From Pipra filicauda (taxonomy: Eukaryota > Chordata > Aves > Passeriformes > Pipridae): DNA of 64,000 nt. Of this stretch, positions 1 through 11,607 are shown one piece after another. The stretch is from the NCBI RefSeq assembly GCF_003945595.2, contig NW_024104554.1:5006709-5070708 (forward strand), written 5' to 3'. Below the pieces are notes generated by a model. That model did not search any database. It saw only the letters and a list, made by a program, of their open reading frames with translations, and was not told where the DNA came from. The number at the start of each line of letters is the position of its first letter. Position 1 is the stretch's first letter. Both the position numbers and the translations under genes were made by a program.

Positions 1-1725
1 CCCTAACTTCAACATCGCTTAATTATTCTTTCTCAGTCTTTCTAAGCAACTGTTTTGTTCAGATCTATCTATATGTTGAAAGTGTTTGTCTGGCAGCAGA
101 AACATTCCTAAAAGTTACAAATAAAAAATAACATTATACTGAACTTTGTTATGTTGTTTTTCCATGTGTATTTCTCAGGGCCTATGTTTCTTCAGAAGAT
201 ATGTTTTTTTTTGTTTGATATTGATAACAATATTTCAAGAGTTCAGAACTGCAGACTGCAAACCAGCACATTATTTACCACAGAAAATTTTCCTTTCCCA
301 TTTGTAGAGATTATTTTATAAAGTCAGCATGTTTTATTCTTTAAATACAATGCTGTCTCTCTCTTGCTTTACACAGAAGCTGCCATTCAAGGCCTTACAG
401 ACTAAGTAGGCTTTTTTGTCAAATTAATTCTTTAGCTTGGAACTTGATTTTTACAAGCATGTCAACATATTCCTTTTGGTTTTTTCAATCAAGTTTTTTT
501 TAAACACTGAAAACCCATCAAAGTGTGTGTTACATTAACTCCTATATGTTTCATAAAATTTATTTCTTTTTTGAGAGAAAGTATATAAGTGCAAATTTTG
601 GAGCTTTTAGCCTCAGCAGCCATGGTGGAGGTGCATTTCTTCTTTATTTCTTGCATTCGTCATGCATGTAGTGTAAAAAAACAAGCAGCTCAGCTCCCAT
701 CTTTTATTTTCAAAATCACAGCTGGGTCACAGTGATAATTTCTGTGGCTCATGTTGAGTTTGTGGTCAAGCTGACATCTCCTCAAGGTACCTTGTGTCAA
801 CCATCCACCATTTCCTCCTAGATGCAAGCAGCTTTAGTACATCCAATTTGCTTGTCATGATTTCCTTATACACAGGCAGTGGAGAATGCAGTTTGAACAT
901 GCCCCAAGCACTTTTCCTGTTCCTGATGTTTATGCTGCTATAAAAGAGGTATAGCATATATTTCCCTTTCAGTTCCTCTCAGTCAGCTGGCTGAATCAAG
1001 CTGGTTTTCCATGTTTTCTGTTGTGTAAAACTTTTATCCTTATTTCTTTGCTACTGAGACATCATTCCACATCTTAAATATTTTATCAGAACAGTTTGTT
1101 ATTGCTATCAGTATAGACATCTGAAATGAGATTCTTATAGACATCTACTGCTGTTTGAAATTCTCTGGTGTATCCTACCTGACCTCCAGTTGCTGCTTCA
1201 GAGTGACATGAGGCTCCAGAAGTCATGCAGGCCGCCTGCTATGTCTCAGATTCCATAGTCTGAAAGTACACTAGGTGTCAATGATTAGGCAGTTGAAAGC
1301 TCTGTGTATGATTGTAGGTAAGTTCTGAAATTTCTTTGGAGATCATCTGAGCCAACACAACCTTGTTATAGACATTTAAAATCCTCCTTGGCTATTACTG
1401 TGGTACTTTTGTGTCCCATACATGGACTCTAGACTCCTCCAAATCCACCTTCAGATGACTAGATCAAAACCACACTATTCCGGAGGAAGTTTCTAGAACT
1501 GATTTTCACTGGAAGCAGTTCGTACAACAGTTACTTGCTGAGTGTAGAAAGATCAAACTTGAAGTCCCATTCTAGTCCCATTTCAGAAATCTGTATGCTT
1601 TTCAAAACAATGTGGCGTATCATGAGAAATCAGTTTACGTAATTGGACTTTCAAGAAGCTTATTCTCATAATGATTCTGTCAGATATTTCCATTTAACTG
1701 TCTACACTGAAGGAGGACTTGGGAA
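1..1725. other. AT-rich unique sequence, no feature recognised
   Basis: No repeat family, RNA gene or convincing coding exon is visible on either strand. The only long open frame (766-957, minus, 63 codons) has no recognisable motif and is the size expected by chance in this composition. Confidence 0.6.
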
Positions 1726-1763
1726 GTTAATGCAAGCACTGAGCATCCTGTGCTTGCATTAAC
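1726..1763. repeat. Perfect 14-bp inverted repeat (hairpin)
   Basis: GTTAATGCAAGCAC at 1726-1739 is followed by a 10-base loop (TGAGCATCCT) and its exact reverse complement at 1750-1763. The structure ends 16 bases before the target-site duplication of the LINE insertion at 1791. The stem is shorter than a typical pre-miRNA stem, so a cruciform-prone site or a chance hairpin are the simplest readings. Confidence 0.85.
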
Positions 1764-1790
1764 CATAGCTCTTTAATCCCACATTGGTCC

Positions 1791-2190
1791 CATCATGGCT
1801 GGGCTTTGCGAACGAAGACTTGGGAAGGGCTCTATCCACATTTCTTACAGGCACGCTGGTGGCTTATGAGGCCAATACAAGACAGACATGTCCAATTGCA
1901 AAAGGCACATCAGAAAGACTCCTTAGGTGGTACATTCTGCAAGGCACGATTCTTTCTGCACTGTCTTTTCTCCCCGAGAGTGATCCTGCGTGTGTTCTCA
2001 AAGGAAACAGCACCGTTACAGATGGTGTGTCTCCAAACCTCCCGATTTGAGGCCAGAGTAGACCAGTTATGTTGATCAATATGGCCGAGGACAAGATGAT
2101 TTAAGGTCTTAGTATGGGCCTTCAGTCTCCTTAGGTTGAATAGGCTTCCATCATTACAATATCGAATGTAGATACCATCTTGATCATCAA
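1791..2190 (-). mobile_element. 5'-truncated RTE-like LINE fragment with perfect TSD
   Basis: This 400-bp minus-strand insertion is bounded by a perfect 11-bp direct repeat, CACATTGGTCC, at 1780-1790 and 2191-2201. Its 3' terminus (low-coordinate end) is the tail CCCAGCCATGATG preceded by a CTTCGTTCGC motif. The same tail recurs at 10342 and 17111. On the minus strand it encodes the end of a non-LTR retrotransposon reverse-transcriptase protein: a segment reading DGIYIRY..DGSLFNLRRL, then a C-terminal block with NREVWRHT, then a cysteine/histidine finger. The RT catalytic centre (the FADD motif expected between the first two blocks) is absent, which points to an internal deletion. AviRTE or a related RTE/RTE-X clade is the best guess from memory of such proteins; the clade is not certain. 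Confidence 0.8.
1832..2190 (-). pseudogene. LINE reverse-transcriptase C-terminus, decayed
   Basis: Reading right to left, frame one carries the pre-catalytic RT motif (DGSLFNLRRL) fused by deletion to the C-terminal basic region (LGEKRQCRKNR). A frame change near 1910-1915 is needed to continue into a C-x2-C...H-x4-C finger (CAFCNWTC then SHQRAC) ending at a TAG at 1832-1834. Family proteins of this type normally carry RT motif C followed by roughly two hundred residues before this finger; that part is missing here. The frame break and deletion make it non-functional. It contains no endonuclease domain because the copy is 5'-truncated. Confidence 0.7.
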
Positions 2191-2201
2191 CACATTGGTC
2201 C

Positions 2202-3068
2202 ACACAGAAGACATTAGAATCAACAGCTTGCCTTACCTCTGAAGACAGTGATTTTTTTGAAGTTGTATAATGTGAACCAGTTTTAGAACAGAAATCTCAG
2301 CTCTCTTCATGGATTGATTGCTTGATGGCTCTGAGAGTTAAAAGAAGATGGATCTTCTATGGTTAGATACATCCTTACAAATGACAGTATTCCATCTAAA
2401 TAGTCAAGGTTCATAGCATTTCTTATGACACACAGTGATTAACTTGTCTGCTTATCATGCTACATTATTTATTGGATCTGGAGTTTTTTATTATTCAGAA
2501 TTATTCTGATGGTTATTTTATTCAGCTTCCTCATTGTATAAGTTTTTGTGCAGCCTCATATTCTGCAAGTGGTAGGCTTATGGCAAATATGACTTTTCCC
2601 CCTAGCTAAAAAATCTGGTACCATACTAGGATTTAAATTGAATGCTAATTTTCTTAATGGAATAAACCCACACAATGTGTTGTTTCTGTTGGAAAAGGAA
2701 TTTCAGAATTTTATTATTCTCTGTATTTTGTGTACTCTCTTCTATTTCTCATCTCACCTACTACAACACTGACATTGATTTTATCAAAATGTTCCTGTCT
2801 GGTTATAATTTAACTTTTAATGCACATGTTGTTCTTTCTTTGTTACCATTTTAAGCATTATTTTTTTCTAATCTGTGGTGAATGTCTGTTTCTGTGTCTT
2901 AAAAGTTACTGCAATTAGCACTCATGATGAAGTGTGTTGTTGACTACTCTGAACTGATTCTTTTATGAAAATATATCTGCATTATTGGATAGATAATACT
3001 TGTGTATTTTCAAAAGGCATTTACTATTGTTTTTTCACACTGAATTCTGATCATGGTGGGAAGAGAAT
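2202..3068. other. Unique AT-rich interval, no feature recognised
   Basis: Nothing beyond short homopolymer runs is visible between the LINE fragment and the LTR that starts at 3069. Confidence 0.55.
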
Positions 3069-4329
3069 TGTCATGGTTTGAGATAGCCCCAAAATCCAGT
3101 CCCCTAGCTCCATTCCCCCTCCCACATCTCAACCTAATGTGAGATGGGTTTTTCCAGACAAAACACACCAGACTCAAAGTGGGGGAAAGGGAATATATTA
3201 CAATGATTGTACAAATAAATACCATATCACATTATACACATGATCATAACTATCTCTACCATGACATATAGTATTTACAATGGATCAGATCTCTTCTCCC
3301 CTCCAAATAAAAGTCCAGGAGGGAAAGAAGGACAGATCCCTTCCAGTCCTTAAGCAGCAGCATCTTCTAAGGCAGCGATCTGTCTGTCTTCTCCACATGC
3401 AGCAGCTGATAGCTGGCTTTCTGCCAGCACTCACAAGGCAGGTATCCAAGCTCCCTCGGCCCCTTGACGCAGGCAAAGGGGTCTTCCGTGGGCTTCGTAA
3501 CCCCAGACAAGGTCGTTTCACCACGGTCATATCATGAAGACACAGGGGGGTCTTCGTGACGGTCTGGTATCTCCAGGAGACAAGCTCCTTGCAGGGCCTC
3601 TGTGCCACTGCCTCAGGCTGCCACCGTGGCAGCAGTGTGAGGGGGGGGGAGCCAAGGTCAACTCCCCCTGCATTCCATCTGGCCGTCCCGGTCCAGCTCC
3701 AGGACGCTCTGAGCTTCTCAGCTCCTCTCTCTCTCTGGTGCTGCATGTCTAAAACTCTTCTCCTTAATAGGAGTCCATCTCCCTCTTTTCCAAGAGTGGC
3801 CTCAAGGGAGTTTTGGGGGGCTGGTACAGTCTTACCCCCAGAACTCTGTCTCTTAGCTGCCGGCTCTCTTTTTCCTGGCTCTCCTTCCAGGAGTCCTTTC
3901 TCTGGTGCTGCATGTTGCTTCTGCTGCTCCTTCGGTTCAGGTCTTATCTCTGGCTCCCTGCCACCGTTTCCTCTGGTCAGTCCTGGCTGCTGCTCTGTGC
4001 CCATGGAGAAAACATCTCCTGGCATAACTACAGACACTTAGTCCAGTCTAGCACTGTTCCAAGTCTCTGCAGTCCCCCCCCAGCCAGGGGCTGGGAGGCC
4101 CCAGAGGCCCCGAGGGGCTCAGAGCCCCTTCCTCGTGGCTCTACAACATGACCACCTCTCCTCAACAACCAAAACTACAACTCAACTCTTCCGGTGAGCT
4201 TGTGATATGTTTACATTTTTGCAGGAGCGCCCATTGGACAGAACTTCAAAACTTCCAGGGGTTTCCACCCCTTGGGGTCTACCACTTTTCTGAGCCCCTC
4301 TGGGGGAAAACAAGGTCCAAACCACTACA
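3069..4329 (-). mobile_element. Solo LTR, long avian ERV family A, copy 1
   Basis: The block starts TGTCATGGTTTG and ends CAAACCACTACA, a TG...CA pair with short inverted termini, and is much more GC-rich than its flanks. It aligns along its length with the LTR at 57862-59173: both carry CCACGGTCATATCA at about 452 and 463 bases from the left end, and both have a G/C-rich palindromic segment near the right end. Minus orientation is inferred because a polyadenylation-like hexamer (AATATA on the minus strand, 3194-3199) lies about 125 bp from the left end, where copy 2 has AATAAA. No gag/pol sequence adjoins it, so it is solo. The flanking pentamers (AGAAT and AAAAC) do not match, so an edge may be altered. 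A 250-codon minus-strand open frame (3285-4037) runs through it and is treated as non-coding LTR sequence. Confidence 0.75.
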
Positions 4330-4660
4330 AAAACAAAAGTATTAATAATTGTTATGCATACTGCAGGACTGTTTAAATTACATTGGGCAAAATGTCCTTT
4401 TTCCTTTTATGCTCTCTTATTTTTTCAGCTTCCTTTTAATTTTTGTACTTCACACACAGTTCCTCGATTATTATTTTTAATGGCTAATTAACTGACAGTG
4501 CATGACTTCTGATTGCTCATTTAAATTAACTAATGAGCATGAAAGACTTCATGTAGCTTTGATACAGGAAAAGATGTTTTTGGTTGGTATGTTCATATCA
4601 AACTTCCTCTCAGTAATGCACAGGTGACAAATTTAAGTGTCAGAAGAATAGATGTTAGGG

Positions 4661-4694
4661 TGTGCAACTTTGTAATGTGTGCAATTTTGTAATG
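4661..4694. repeat. 17-bp tandem duplication
   Basis: TGTGCAACTTTGTAATG at 4661-4677 is repeated directly at 4678-4694 with one C-to-T difference. This is a simple local duplication with no sign of a larger element. Confidence 0.85.
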
Positions 4695-6240
4695 TCAAGA
4701 AATAAGCACAGATCCAATACAAGTGAAAGAACAATGTTTTGTTGTTTTTTTTTTTTACAATCTGTAATTGAAATTCACTAGTTGTTGACATGAACAGCAA
4801 AAGCACCTACACGATACAGAATTTATTTTGATGTTTAAGTCCGTCCTGAAACATCCACTTCTGGGAATTACCCTGTAGACAGGATGTTATTCACCAAATT
4901 TAATTAGTTTTTCTGCTATAATGCTCTCATTTTATAGTAATTAGTTCATTTGGAAATATTTAGGGTGTTTCTGGTTGTCAGCATGAATCTTTTTTCTTTG
5001 TATCTTACCTTTGTTATCATAGTAATGGTTTATATTTTGGCAATTGTTTGAGACATCATTATGTCACCATATTACATTCTAGTTTTAGATCTTCATTAGT
5101 TTAATGTTAAGTTTTTCTTTAAATTTTTTATATGTTTTCACAGTATTAGAACTCATAAAATGATTAAGTCATTGGGTTCTGATACTGTGTTTATGAATGG
5201 CATACATGTGTTTTATTTGTTGATGAAGGTCCTGATGAATTTTCCTCAGAGGGAAATTATGCAATTAATAGTGTAAGCATGTCTCCAGCTGTAACAAAAC
5301 CAGTTAAATGATAAATTAAGTTAATTATAATATGAAATATACATGCAAAATGAATAGTATTTGTAAATTGTCCAATTCTTAATGATAGGTCATTTCAATA
5401 CCACCAAACAGGAAAGTTCTCACATTTATGTGTTCGGTAACTTAAGAGATAGAACTGTAGTTCAGCATCTTGTAATACTAACATTTAGACACTGTCTGAT
5501 CTGAAAAAAGTGTGATGATTAGTTCATGGATCTGAGTGTAATGTTGAAATTAAATGCAGCAGATAAATGAATAATCTGCTTTCTGTTGTTTTTGAAGTTC
5601 TATTAGCAATCCCGAAGCTGCTTGATTTTTGTACAAATACTGTAATTGGGTAGTAATGTTAAATTTAGCCTGTGTAAATGTAATTATCATCTTGAATTGT
5701 CTGGAATTGACTTGCCATGCATCATGGCACAGATGTAATATGTTTAGCAAAAAATAAACTGGTATGTTCTGTTCTAGGCAATGTTTCTGAATGATTATGG
5801 AAAAAATTACGGTGTTTAGTTATTATACTGATCTGGCCAGATACGTGGATTACTGTTTAAGTACTAGATTTTTAATGAAAATACTCAATCTTTTGCCCAG
5901 TTGGAGGTAAAGTAAAATATTTCTGTCCACCACTACTCAAATATTACTTCCTTTAGAATCCTGAATTTGGAGATAATTCTAAAAATTTGTGGTCACAGGC
6001 ATTTGTTAGAGTGAAGGCATAGTGAAGCAACTTCCTCTGCCGAAATGTTTATTTTGTTCACCCATGCTAAATCCAGTTTCAGTCACATATTTCTTTCAGT
6101 ATGATACTATGAGTGGAGAGAAATAGTTATACGCCAGTCTGGTGAAATTCCTCTTCAGATCTGCAAATTCCAGTGCTATACACCACAGTGTTTAAGAGTT
6201 TTCTACAGTAGCTTTCTTATGTATTTTCTGTATATTGAGC

Positions 6241-6290
6241 AGACATAAATATAATAAATAAATATAAATAAATATATTTATTCCTCCAAA
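6241..6290. repeat. (TAAA/TA)-rich low-complexity tract
   Basis: The tract consists of imperfect ATAAATA units with short TA runs. It is typical AT-rich low-complexity DNA. Confidence 0.7.
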
Positions 6291-7899
6291 ATATATTAAC
6301 CATCTGACACTCTTTAGGAAGATCATGCATGCATATAGCCCAGCTAGGCTTTTTTCTTGAGGCCATGTGACTATTGTAGTGGTTCAAACTACTACATCTA
6401 AAACTTAAATTTACTTGTAAGCATATAAAACTCTTCAGTCATGAAGTGTCTTTCCTAAAGCAGAAAGTCTTATGAAAATGCTGTTGGAAGGAACATTGCA
6501 GTGTACTGGCTTTTCATATAATTAAAAATGTTTTAATAGCAACATAATTATTTAAGTCTGTAAGTACACAATTTAAGTACTTTTTATATTGGTAAGATTA
6601 ATAGAGTGCATGTAAAGAAATACCAGGAGATACTGCTTTTTCTCTGTGTTAAACAAAACTTTCAAGAATGGGTTTAACATATGAGCCAAAGCAAGTGGGA
6701 AGACATTCAGCTGCTGACTGATGCTGACAAGTGTTACCAGTTCTCTGTCATATAAAACCATGAGATAGGAATCCTTTCTCTGGAATAGTCAAGCTTCATT
6801 TTAATAAAAATGTGTTGCTTTTGCTCTGTCCCTTTGATTCCAGATTTTCATTCATCTAGTTGTCAATAACATGATTTTCAGCCTACATTTTGTCATGGAC
6901 ATTCTGGTGTACAGTTGTTTTGGTGACAATATTATCTTTTAGTTTTAACAGGATTTCTCCTTGTTATTTCAGTGTTTGGCTTTTTTAATTTTTTTTTTTA
7001 ATTTTAATATTTTTTTTAATGGATCAATGGATCAAATTAAATAGTATTGTCAAAATGTAATATTAATCCATTAGAATATACCAAATATAGTTTAAAAATG
7101 ATATTGTAACTACTGGCATCAGTTTTCTTAGTAATTAGGTGCTTTCCTAAAAGCTCCTTGACATATTTTAAGTCTAAAGCAATCCTCCACAGTTTGTGGT
7201 GTTTTGCTGTGTGGCCAAGTAATGCAGTTCACTTGCAATTCATATTACTGTGTGTGGGGGTGCACGGTGGGGAGCATTACACTAATAAGATAGAAAACCA
7301 AATGCTGGGTCTTTTGTAAGGAAGCAACTTTTGCCTATTTATTCTGAAGGACAAGACAGTTATTAAGTACTTGATAAGAGCTCATTCCTTACATCTTTTG
7401 GTTCAACTGCTGTATTGACTTCAAAATTTACTGTCTGAACTGATACATTATTTCCATTTGAAATAATGTGTTCCTCTGCTAATGTTGATTCCTTAGTCAC
7501 ATTTTTTTAGGGTGAATATTTGTCATATAATGGACAATAAAGGAACTTTGCTGTCACACTGACAAGAAACAGGATTTTTCACAAATCCCGTTTTTCCAAT
7601 TTGGGTTCATGAGGTAAAGTAAAGGGCATATGATTACCAAACAATGTGGAGGCAGTTTCTAAGAATAAGTAAGCAAATATATTCTGTTTTGTTCAGATTA
7701 CCTTTTCTGAAGACTGGGAAGATAGCTCAATTTTATTATGATAAATTATGATTTGGGTGTTGGATATCATGATGTGCAAAAAGAGACTGTGACAACGGAG
7801 TTTGTTCAACCTTAAAAAAAGAAAGCTTATGGTTGACATCATTGCTTTTCATTTACCTAATAAGAGACAAGATGAACCCTGGCTGTTAACCGAGGTGCC

Positions 7900-8112
7900 T
7901 GATGAAACAAGAAGGGGCAACAGACACAAGTTCCAATATTAGAAATTCTGATTAAATATTAGGAATTTTTTTAACCATAAGAAAATGGTCTCAAAGGGAG
8001 GTTTAGATTAGACAGTAGGAAATATTTCTTCACTGAAAGGGAGGTCAGGCATTGGAATAGGTTGCCCAGGGAAATGGTGGTGACACGGACTCTGGTCTTT
8101 GAAAGCTTGTTC
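7900..8112 (+). mobile_element. CR1 LINE 3' fragment (composite)
   Basis: Two CR1-like pieces abut. From about 7902 to 7970 the sequence resembles the CR1 stretch around GGGGCAACAGACACAAGTT. From about 7977 to 8110 it resembles a second version of the same region, with GGTTTAGATTAGACAGTAGG and GGAATAGGTTGCCCAGGG. Both are plus strand and lie upstream of the CR1 3' terminus, which is not present. Divergence is high, so this is an old remnant, either two insertions or an internally duplicated one. Confidence 0.65.
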
Positions 8113-10330
8113 ATGTGAGATGAGAGAAGACAACAGTGGTTGTACTTGTTGATAAGATATGATCATTATTCATTTGTGGTACAACTGTCAAGACACTAGA
8201 TAATTTTTTTTTTTCCCTAGAATACTAAACTTCTAGGGTAGACAAAAGGTTTCAGATTGTTCAGAAGCTGTTAGTTTCTTATGCATGGGAAGCTAAGAAG
8301 TGAATGCAATGACTTCTTTACATCAAGTAGGGTTTACAAACAACCTTAGCTAGGTGCAGCAGCTAACAATTACAAAGTAGTCTCACTCTTCCTCCAAGAA
8401 GAACCAATCAAGCGTTGGTTATTACAAAATTTGCATCTAGGAGATAGCATGAAAATAGGTGAGCTGAAATAGGTAGACTGGTTTGAGTTTAGAACATAGT
8501 CCAAAGGAACAGAAAAATACCCATTTCTGTGATTTCTATCTTTGCTGTCATATTGCATATCCATATCGGGTATCTAGTATAAAAGTAATCATACCCTCAT
8601 GATGGGAGCTAAAATAGATTTGGAGACAGACCGGAGGATCCACTTTCATAGCCCATGCATTGGACTGGCAACGTAGATTAATGCAGTTTGGAAAAACAAC
8701 GAAAAATATGTGATAGCAGTCAAACAGGAATAAATCTAATTAAGACACCAGATTTCTTGGATCGGAAATGTCTATACTTAATTGTGGGTTTGGTAGGTCA
8801 TTACAGAGAAGTCTTTAACCCAGGCTATCTAGTTGTTCTTCAAAAGCATTTGGTTTGGATTTTGTATCTCCTATTGAGACATTCTATTATGACAGTTTTC
8901 GAAAAGATTACGACTTACAGTTGTGGACAAACTCACATTCCTACTTACCTGCCTTTCTGTTTGAAAGCTTTTTTCAGGTGGTATTTTTATTTTATGAAGA
9001 GCAACATGGTTTTACCTTTTGGAATATTATTTTTATTGCCTGTATGATGTTGCATTCCTTCTGTAGTATGGTTTGGCATAATGTTGTTACTGCTTTCACA
9101 GTTATTGAGAGCAGAGATCTTTGTGGGTTGGCATATATCTTACCTTTATAGTTTGATTGTATTTTTGATTTGTTCTGTTTGGCATTTTCGCTCAGCCTGC
9201 TAAAATTTCCATTTGTGAGTAATAATTCTTTCTAGCTCTCCTAATATTTTTTCTTTGGAAAGTCAAGTTGGTTTTTACAGTACTTTCTTATTTATATTGT
9301 AATTGGTCATATTGCAAGCAGCGAATCATCTAACAAATTAATTTCTAAATTTATGAGCTGTTTAAATTAATAGAAAAGTGACAAACTATATATTCATTTA
9401 TTTATGCATTTTCCCAGTCTTTCTTAATGTACCTCCATGAGCAATTCATGATACTAATATGATATCATGTGTTCTTCTTTCAAAAACAGCTTCCCAGTAA
9501 ATGAGAGTTCCACAGAAAATATGAGAACTAAGAAAATTAAACAGAGATACCTGTAGTATATAAAATAGACCGCATAAAAATAATTACTTATTTGTTAGTG
9601 CTTACTTGAATAACTACAAAACACATTCTGATTTACAGTGCTTAGAGATAGATTTAAGACAGCTTATAAGATAATTTTATTCCTTTGGGTTTAGAACTAA
9701 TGCATAAATAATCTGATTTTTATTATACCAGTATTTTTATTAGACTGTGTTAAGTATCAGTTGAGTAAATTTTAAAACTGATGCCTAGTTTACGAGTCTA
9801 TGGAATGAATTCTCATAATTATTGAGTATTGGTAATTCAAGGAGATATGCACTGTAACACTTCAGCCTCTTGTACATAAGGAATGTAAATTTGGACAAGA
9901 CTTATGGGAGGCAGAAATGACTGCATTTGGAAGTCTTTTGTGGATCTAAATCAAGTGACTTGATGATTTCACACCATTTAGCAATGTCTAAATACTTTTT
10001 GAAAATGTTTCACAGCAGTGTCCAGGTACTTCACAAGACAACCTGCTGATTTAATTCAAATTTCTATGATTTCTTCAAAATTTGACTGTAAAAGGCAGCA
10101 GTTTCATCATTTTGACATGCCTTGTACTGCCACTACTTGGATAAAATTATGGTGGTTTTTTTGTGGGAGAACCTTTATTTAAAAAACTGTGATATGGGGA
10201 AAGAAATGAGACAAACTCTACATCTGCCCATAACGACTGCATCAACTTTATAATACTCAACTATAATTCAGATTGTGATGAGTAGGATTTAGGGTTAAAA
10301 CTGAAGATTTGTTTTTAAACTTTATAAACC
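8113..10330. other. AT-rich unique sequence, no feature recognised
   Basis: Two overlapping plus-strand open frames (8688-9047 and 8855-9151, 119 and 98 codons) are rich in F, Y and I and show no domain motif. They are best explained as chance frames in AT-rich DNA. Nothing else is visible. Confidence 0.5.
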
Positions 10331-10341
10331 AACCACTGAGT

Positions 10342-10670
10342 CATTCATGGCCGGTCTTCGCGAACGAAGATTTGGGAAAGGTCATTACCCTTCGAGCCTA
10401 TGCAGTGGATTTTTTAGGTGAGACACAGTGTGTGCTGAACTGAGCCCACCCTTTAATCCTAAGGTTCATCTGCTGGGGCCGAGTGAGCTTGGACGGTGGC
10501 AGCGAGGTCCTCAGGATGTAGGTTTGTTTAGAGTGACCTTCTCTTAGATGGATGGCCTTACAGGGCTGACGAGCTCCATCTACCCGGAGGAGTTCCCTGA
10601 CTGGGAATTGAACCCAGGCCACGGCGGTGAGAGTGCCGCATCCTAACCACTAGACCACCAGGGGTCCTTG
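10342..10670 (-). mobile_element. tRNA-Glu-headed SINE with LINE-derived 3' tail
   Basis: This is a complete 329-bp insertion flanked by the perfect 11-bp direct repeat AACCACTGAGT at 10331-10341 and 10671-10681. On the minus strand it starts with a tRNA-Glu-like head (10594-10666), continues with a non-tRNA body of about 200 bp (roughly 10385-10593), and ends in a tail of about 43 bp (10342-10384) containing TTCGTTCGCGAAG and CCATGAATG. The tail closely matches the 3' end of the LINE fragment at 1791, so the SINE probably borrows that LINE's reverse transcriptase. The perfect TSDs and preserved A and B boxes argue for a recent insertion. It is not TguSINE1, which from memory has a different tRNA head and a CR1 tail. 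Confidence 0.88.
10594..10666 (-). promoter_or_regulatory. tRNA-Glu-like RNA polymerase III promoter of the SINE
   Basis: The head follows tRNA-Glu closely. The acceptor strand CCCTGG pairs with CAGGG at the other end. An A-box-like TGGTCTAGTGGTTAGG lies at 10642-10657, an anticodon loop CTCTCAC (anticodon CTC) at 10627-10633, and a B box GGTTCAATTCC at 10604-10614. Differences from a functional tRNA-Glu include a mismatch in the anticodon stem (CGGCA against CGCCG). Together with the attached SINE body and TSDs, this shows a tRNA-derived SINE and not a tRNA gene. Whether it is still transcribed is not known. Confidence 0.85.
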
Positions 10671-10921
10671 AACCACTGAGTTGTTCCTTAGGATATGCCA
10701 TCTGCAGGGGACAACAGTTAATACAGAAAGTAAACTATTAAAGTGCATCTAAAATTTAAGTTCCATCTTAATACAATCTCTTATGAAGTTATAAATACTT
10801 TCTCCTTGCTGAAACCATTCAGTGGGTGGAAGGAAAACTTTATTAACATTACTACTTTCATTTAAAATTACTAAAAAAAAAGGACCTTAATTGTAATACT
10901 TTTCATTCAAAATTGTCAACT

Positions 10922-11607
10922 TAGAATTATTTTTGGGTTTGAAGGGACTTTAATGACCATGTCATTCCAAGCCCCTGCCATGGGCAGGGAACCTTCCACT
11001 TGACCAGGTTGCTCAGAGCCCAATCCAGCCTGGACTTGAACACTTCCAGGGATGAGGAGTCCACAACCTATCTGGGAAACCAGTTGAGGCCATTGCCTCA
11101 ACACCCTCACAGGGAAGAATTTCTTCCTAATATTTAATCTAAACCTGCTCTCCTTCATCTTAAGGCTATTCCTGCTTGTCCTGTCACTCACTACTAGCCC
11201 TTGTGCTGCTGCTGCTGCAGTTTTTTTGTAAGACTCCTTTAGGTACTAGGTGGTGTTCAAAGTTTCTCGGGAGCCTTCTCCTCTCCAGGCTGAACAGCCC
11301 CAACTCACTCAGCCCCTCTTGATAGATGTTCCAGCCCTCTGGTCAACTTAGTGTCTCTCCTCTGGACTCATTCCAATAGGTCCATGCCTTTTCTGTTTTG
11401 GGAGCACCAGAGCTGGACATAGCACTCCAGGTGGGGCCTCACAATAGCAGAGTAGATGAGGAGAATCACCTCCCTTGACCTGTGGACCACATCTCCTTTG
11501 ACGCAGCTCAGGATGCACTCGGCCTTCTGGGCTGCAAGTGCATGTTGCCAGGTCATGTTGAGCTTTTTGTCTACAAATAAGTCTTTCTCCCCAGGGCTAT
11601 TTTTGAT
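10922..11607 (-). mobile_element. CR1 LINE, 3' part, 5'-truncated
   Basis: On the plus strand the copy runs from GGGTTTGAAGGGACTTTAATG at the 3' side through typical reverse-complement CR1 motifs, including GAATTTCTTCCTAATATTTAA, CTCTCCAGGCTGAACAGCCC and CAGGTGGGGCCTCACAATAG. It stops in the RT C-terminal region near CCAGGTCATGTTGAGCTTTT. On the minus strand, 11368-11556 is a readable fragment of RT C-terminal sequence containing SREVILLIYSAIVRPHLEC. It lacks the catalytic core and is broken by stops and frameshifts, so it is an old dead copy. Confidence 0.88.

Larger units (their letters stand above)
4330..7899. other. AT-rich unique sequence with minor simple repeats
   Basis: This stretch holds a T-run near 4744-4756, a T-rich tract near 6976-7018 and the two repeats listed separately. 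Open frames here (for example 5550-5750 and 6573-6761, minus) are short and motif-free. No exon, RNA gene or dispersed repeat was recognised. Confidence 0.55.

Noticed and set aside
1..12. CCCTAAC at the window start, resembling a telomere repeat
   Set aside because: Only one unit is present and the next bases do not continue the pattern.
8855..9151. 98-codon plus frame, rich in aromatic residues, as a possible membrane protein
   Set aside because: Composition follows AT-rich DNA, overlapping frames are equally open, and there is no motif or splice context.
10594..10666. A genuine tRNA-Glu gene
   Set aside because: It is joined to a SINE body and LINE-like tail, bounded by TSDs, and has an anticodon-stem mismatch.
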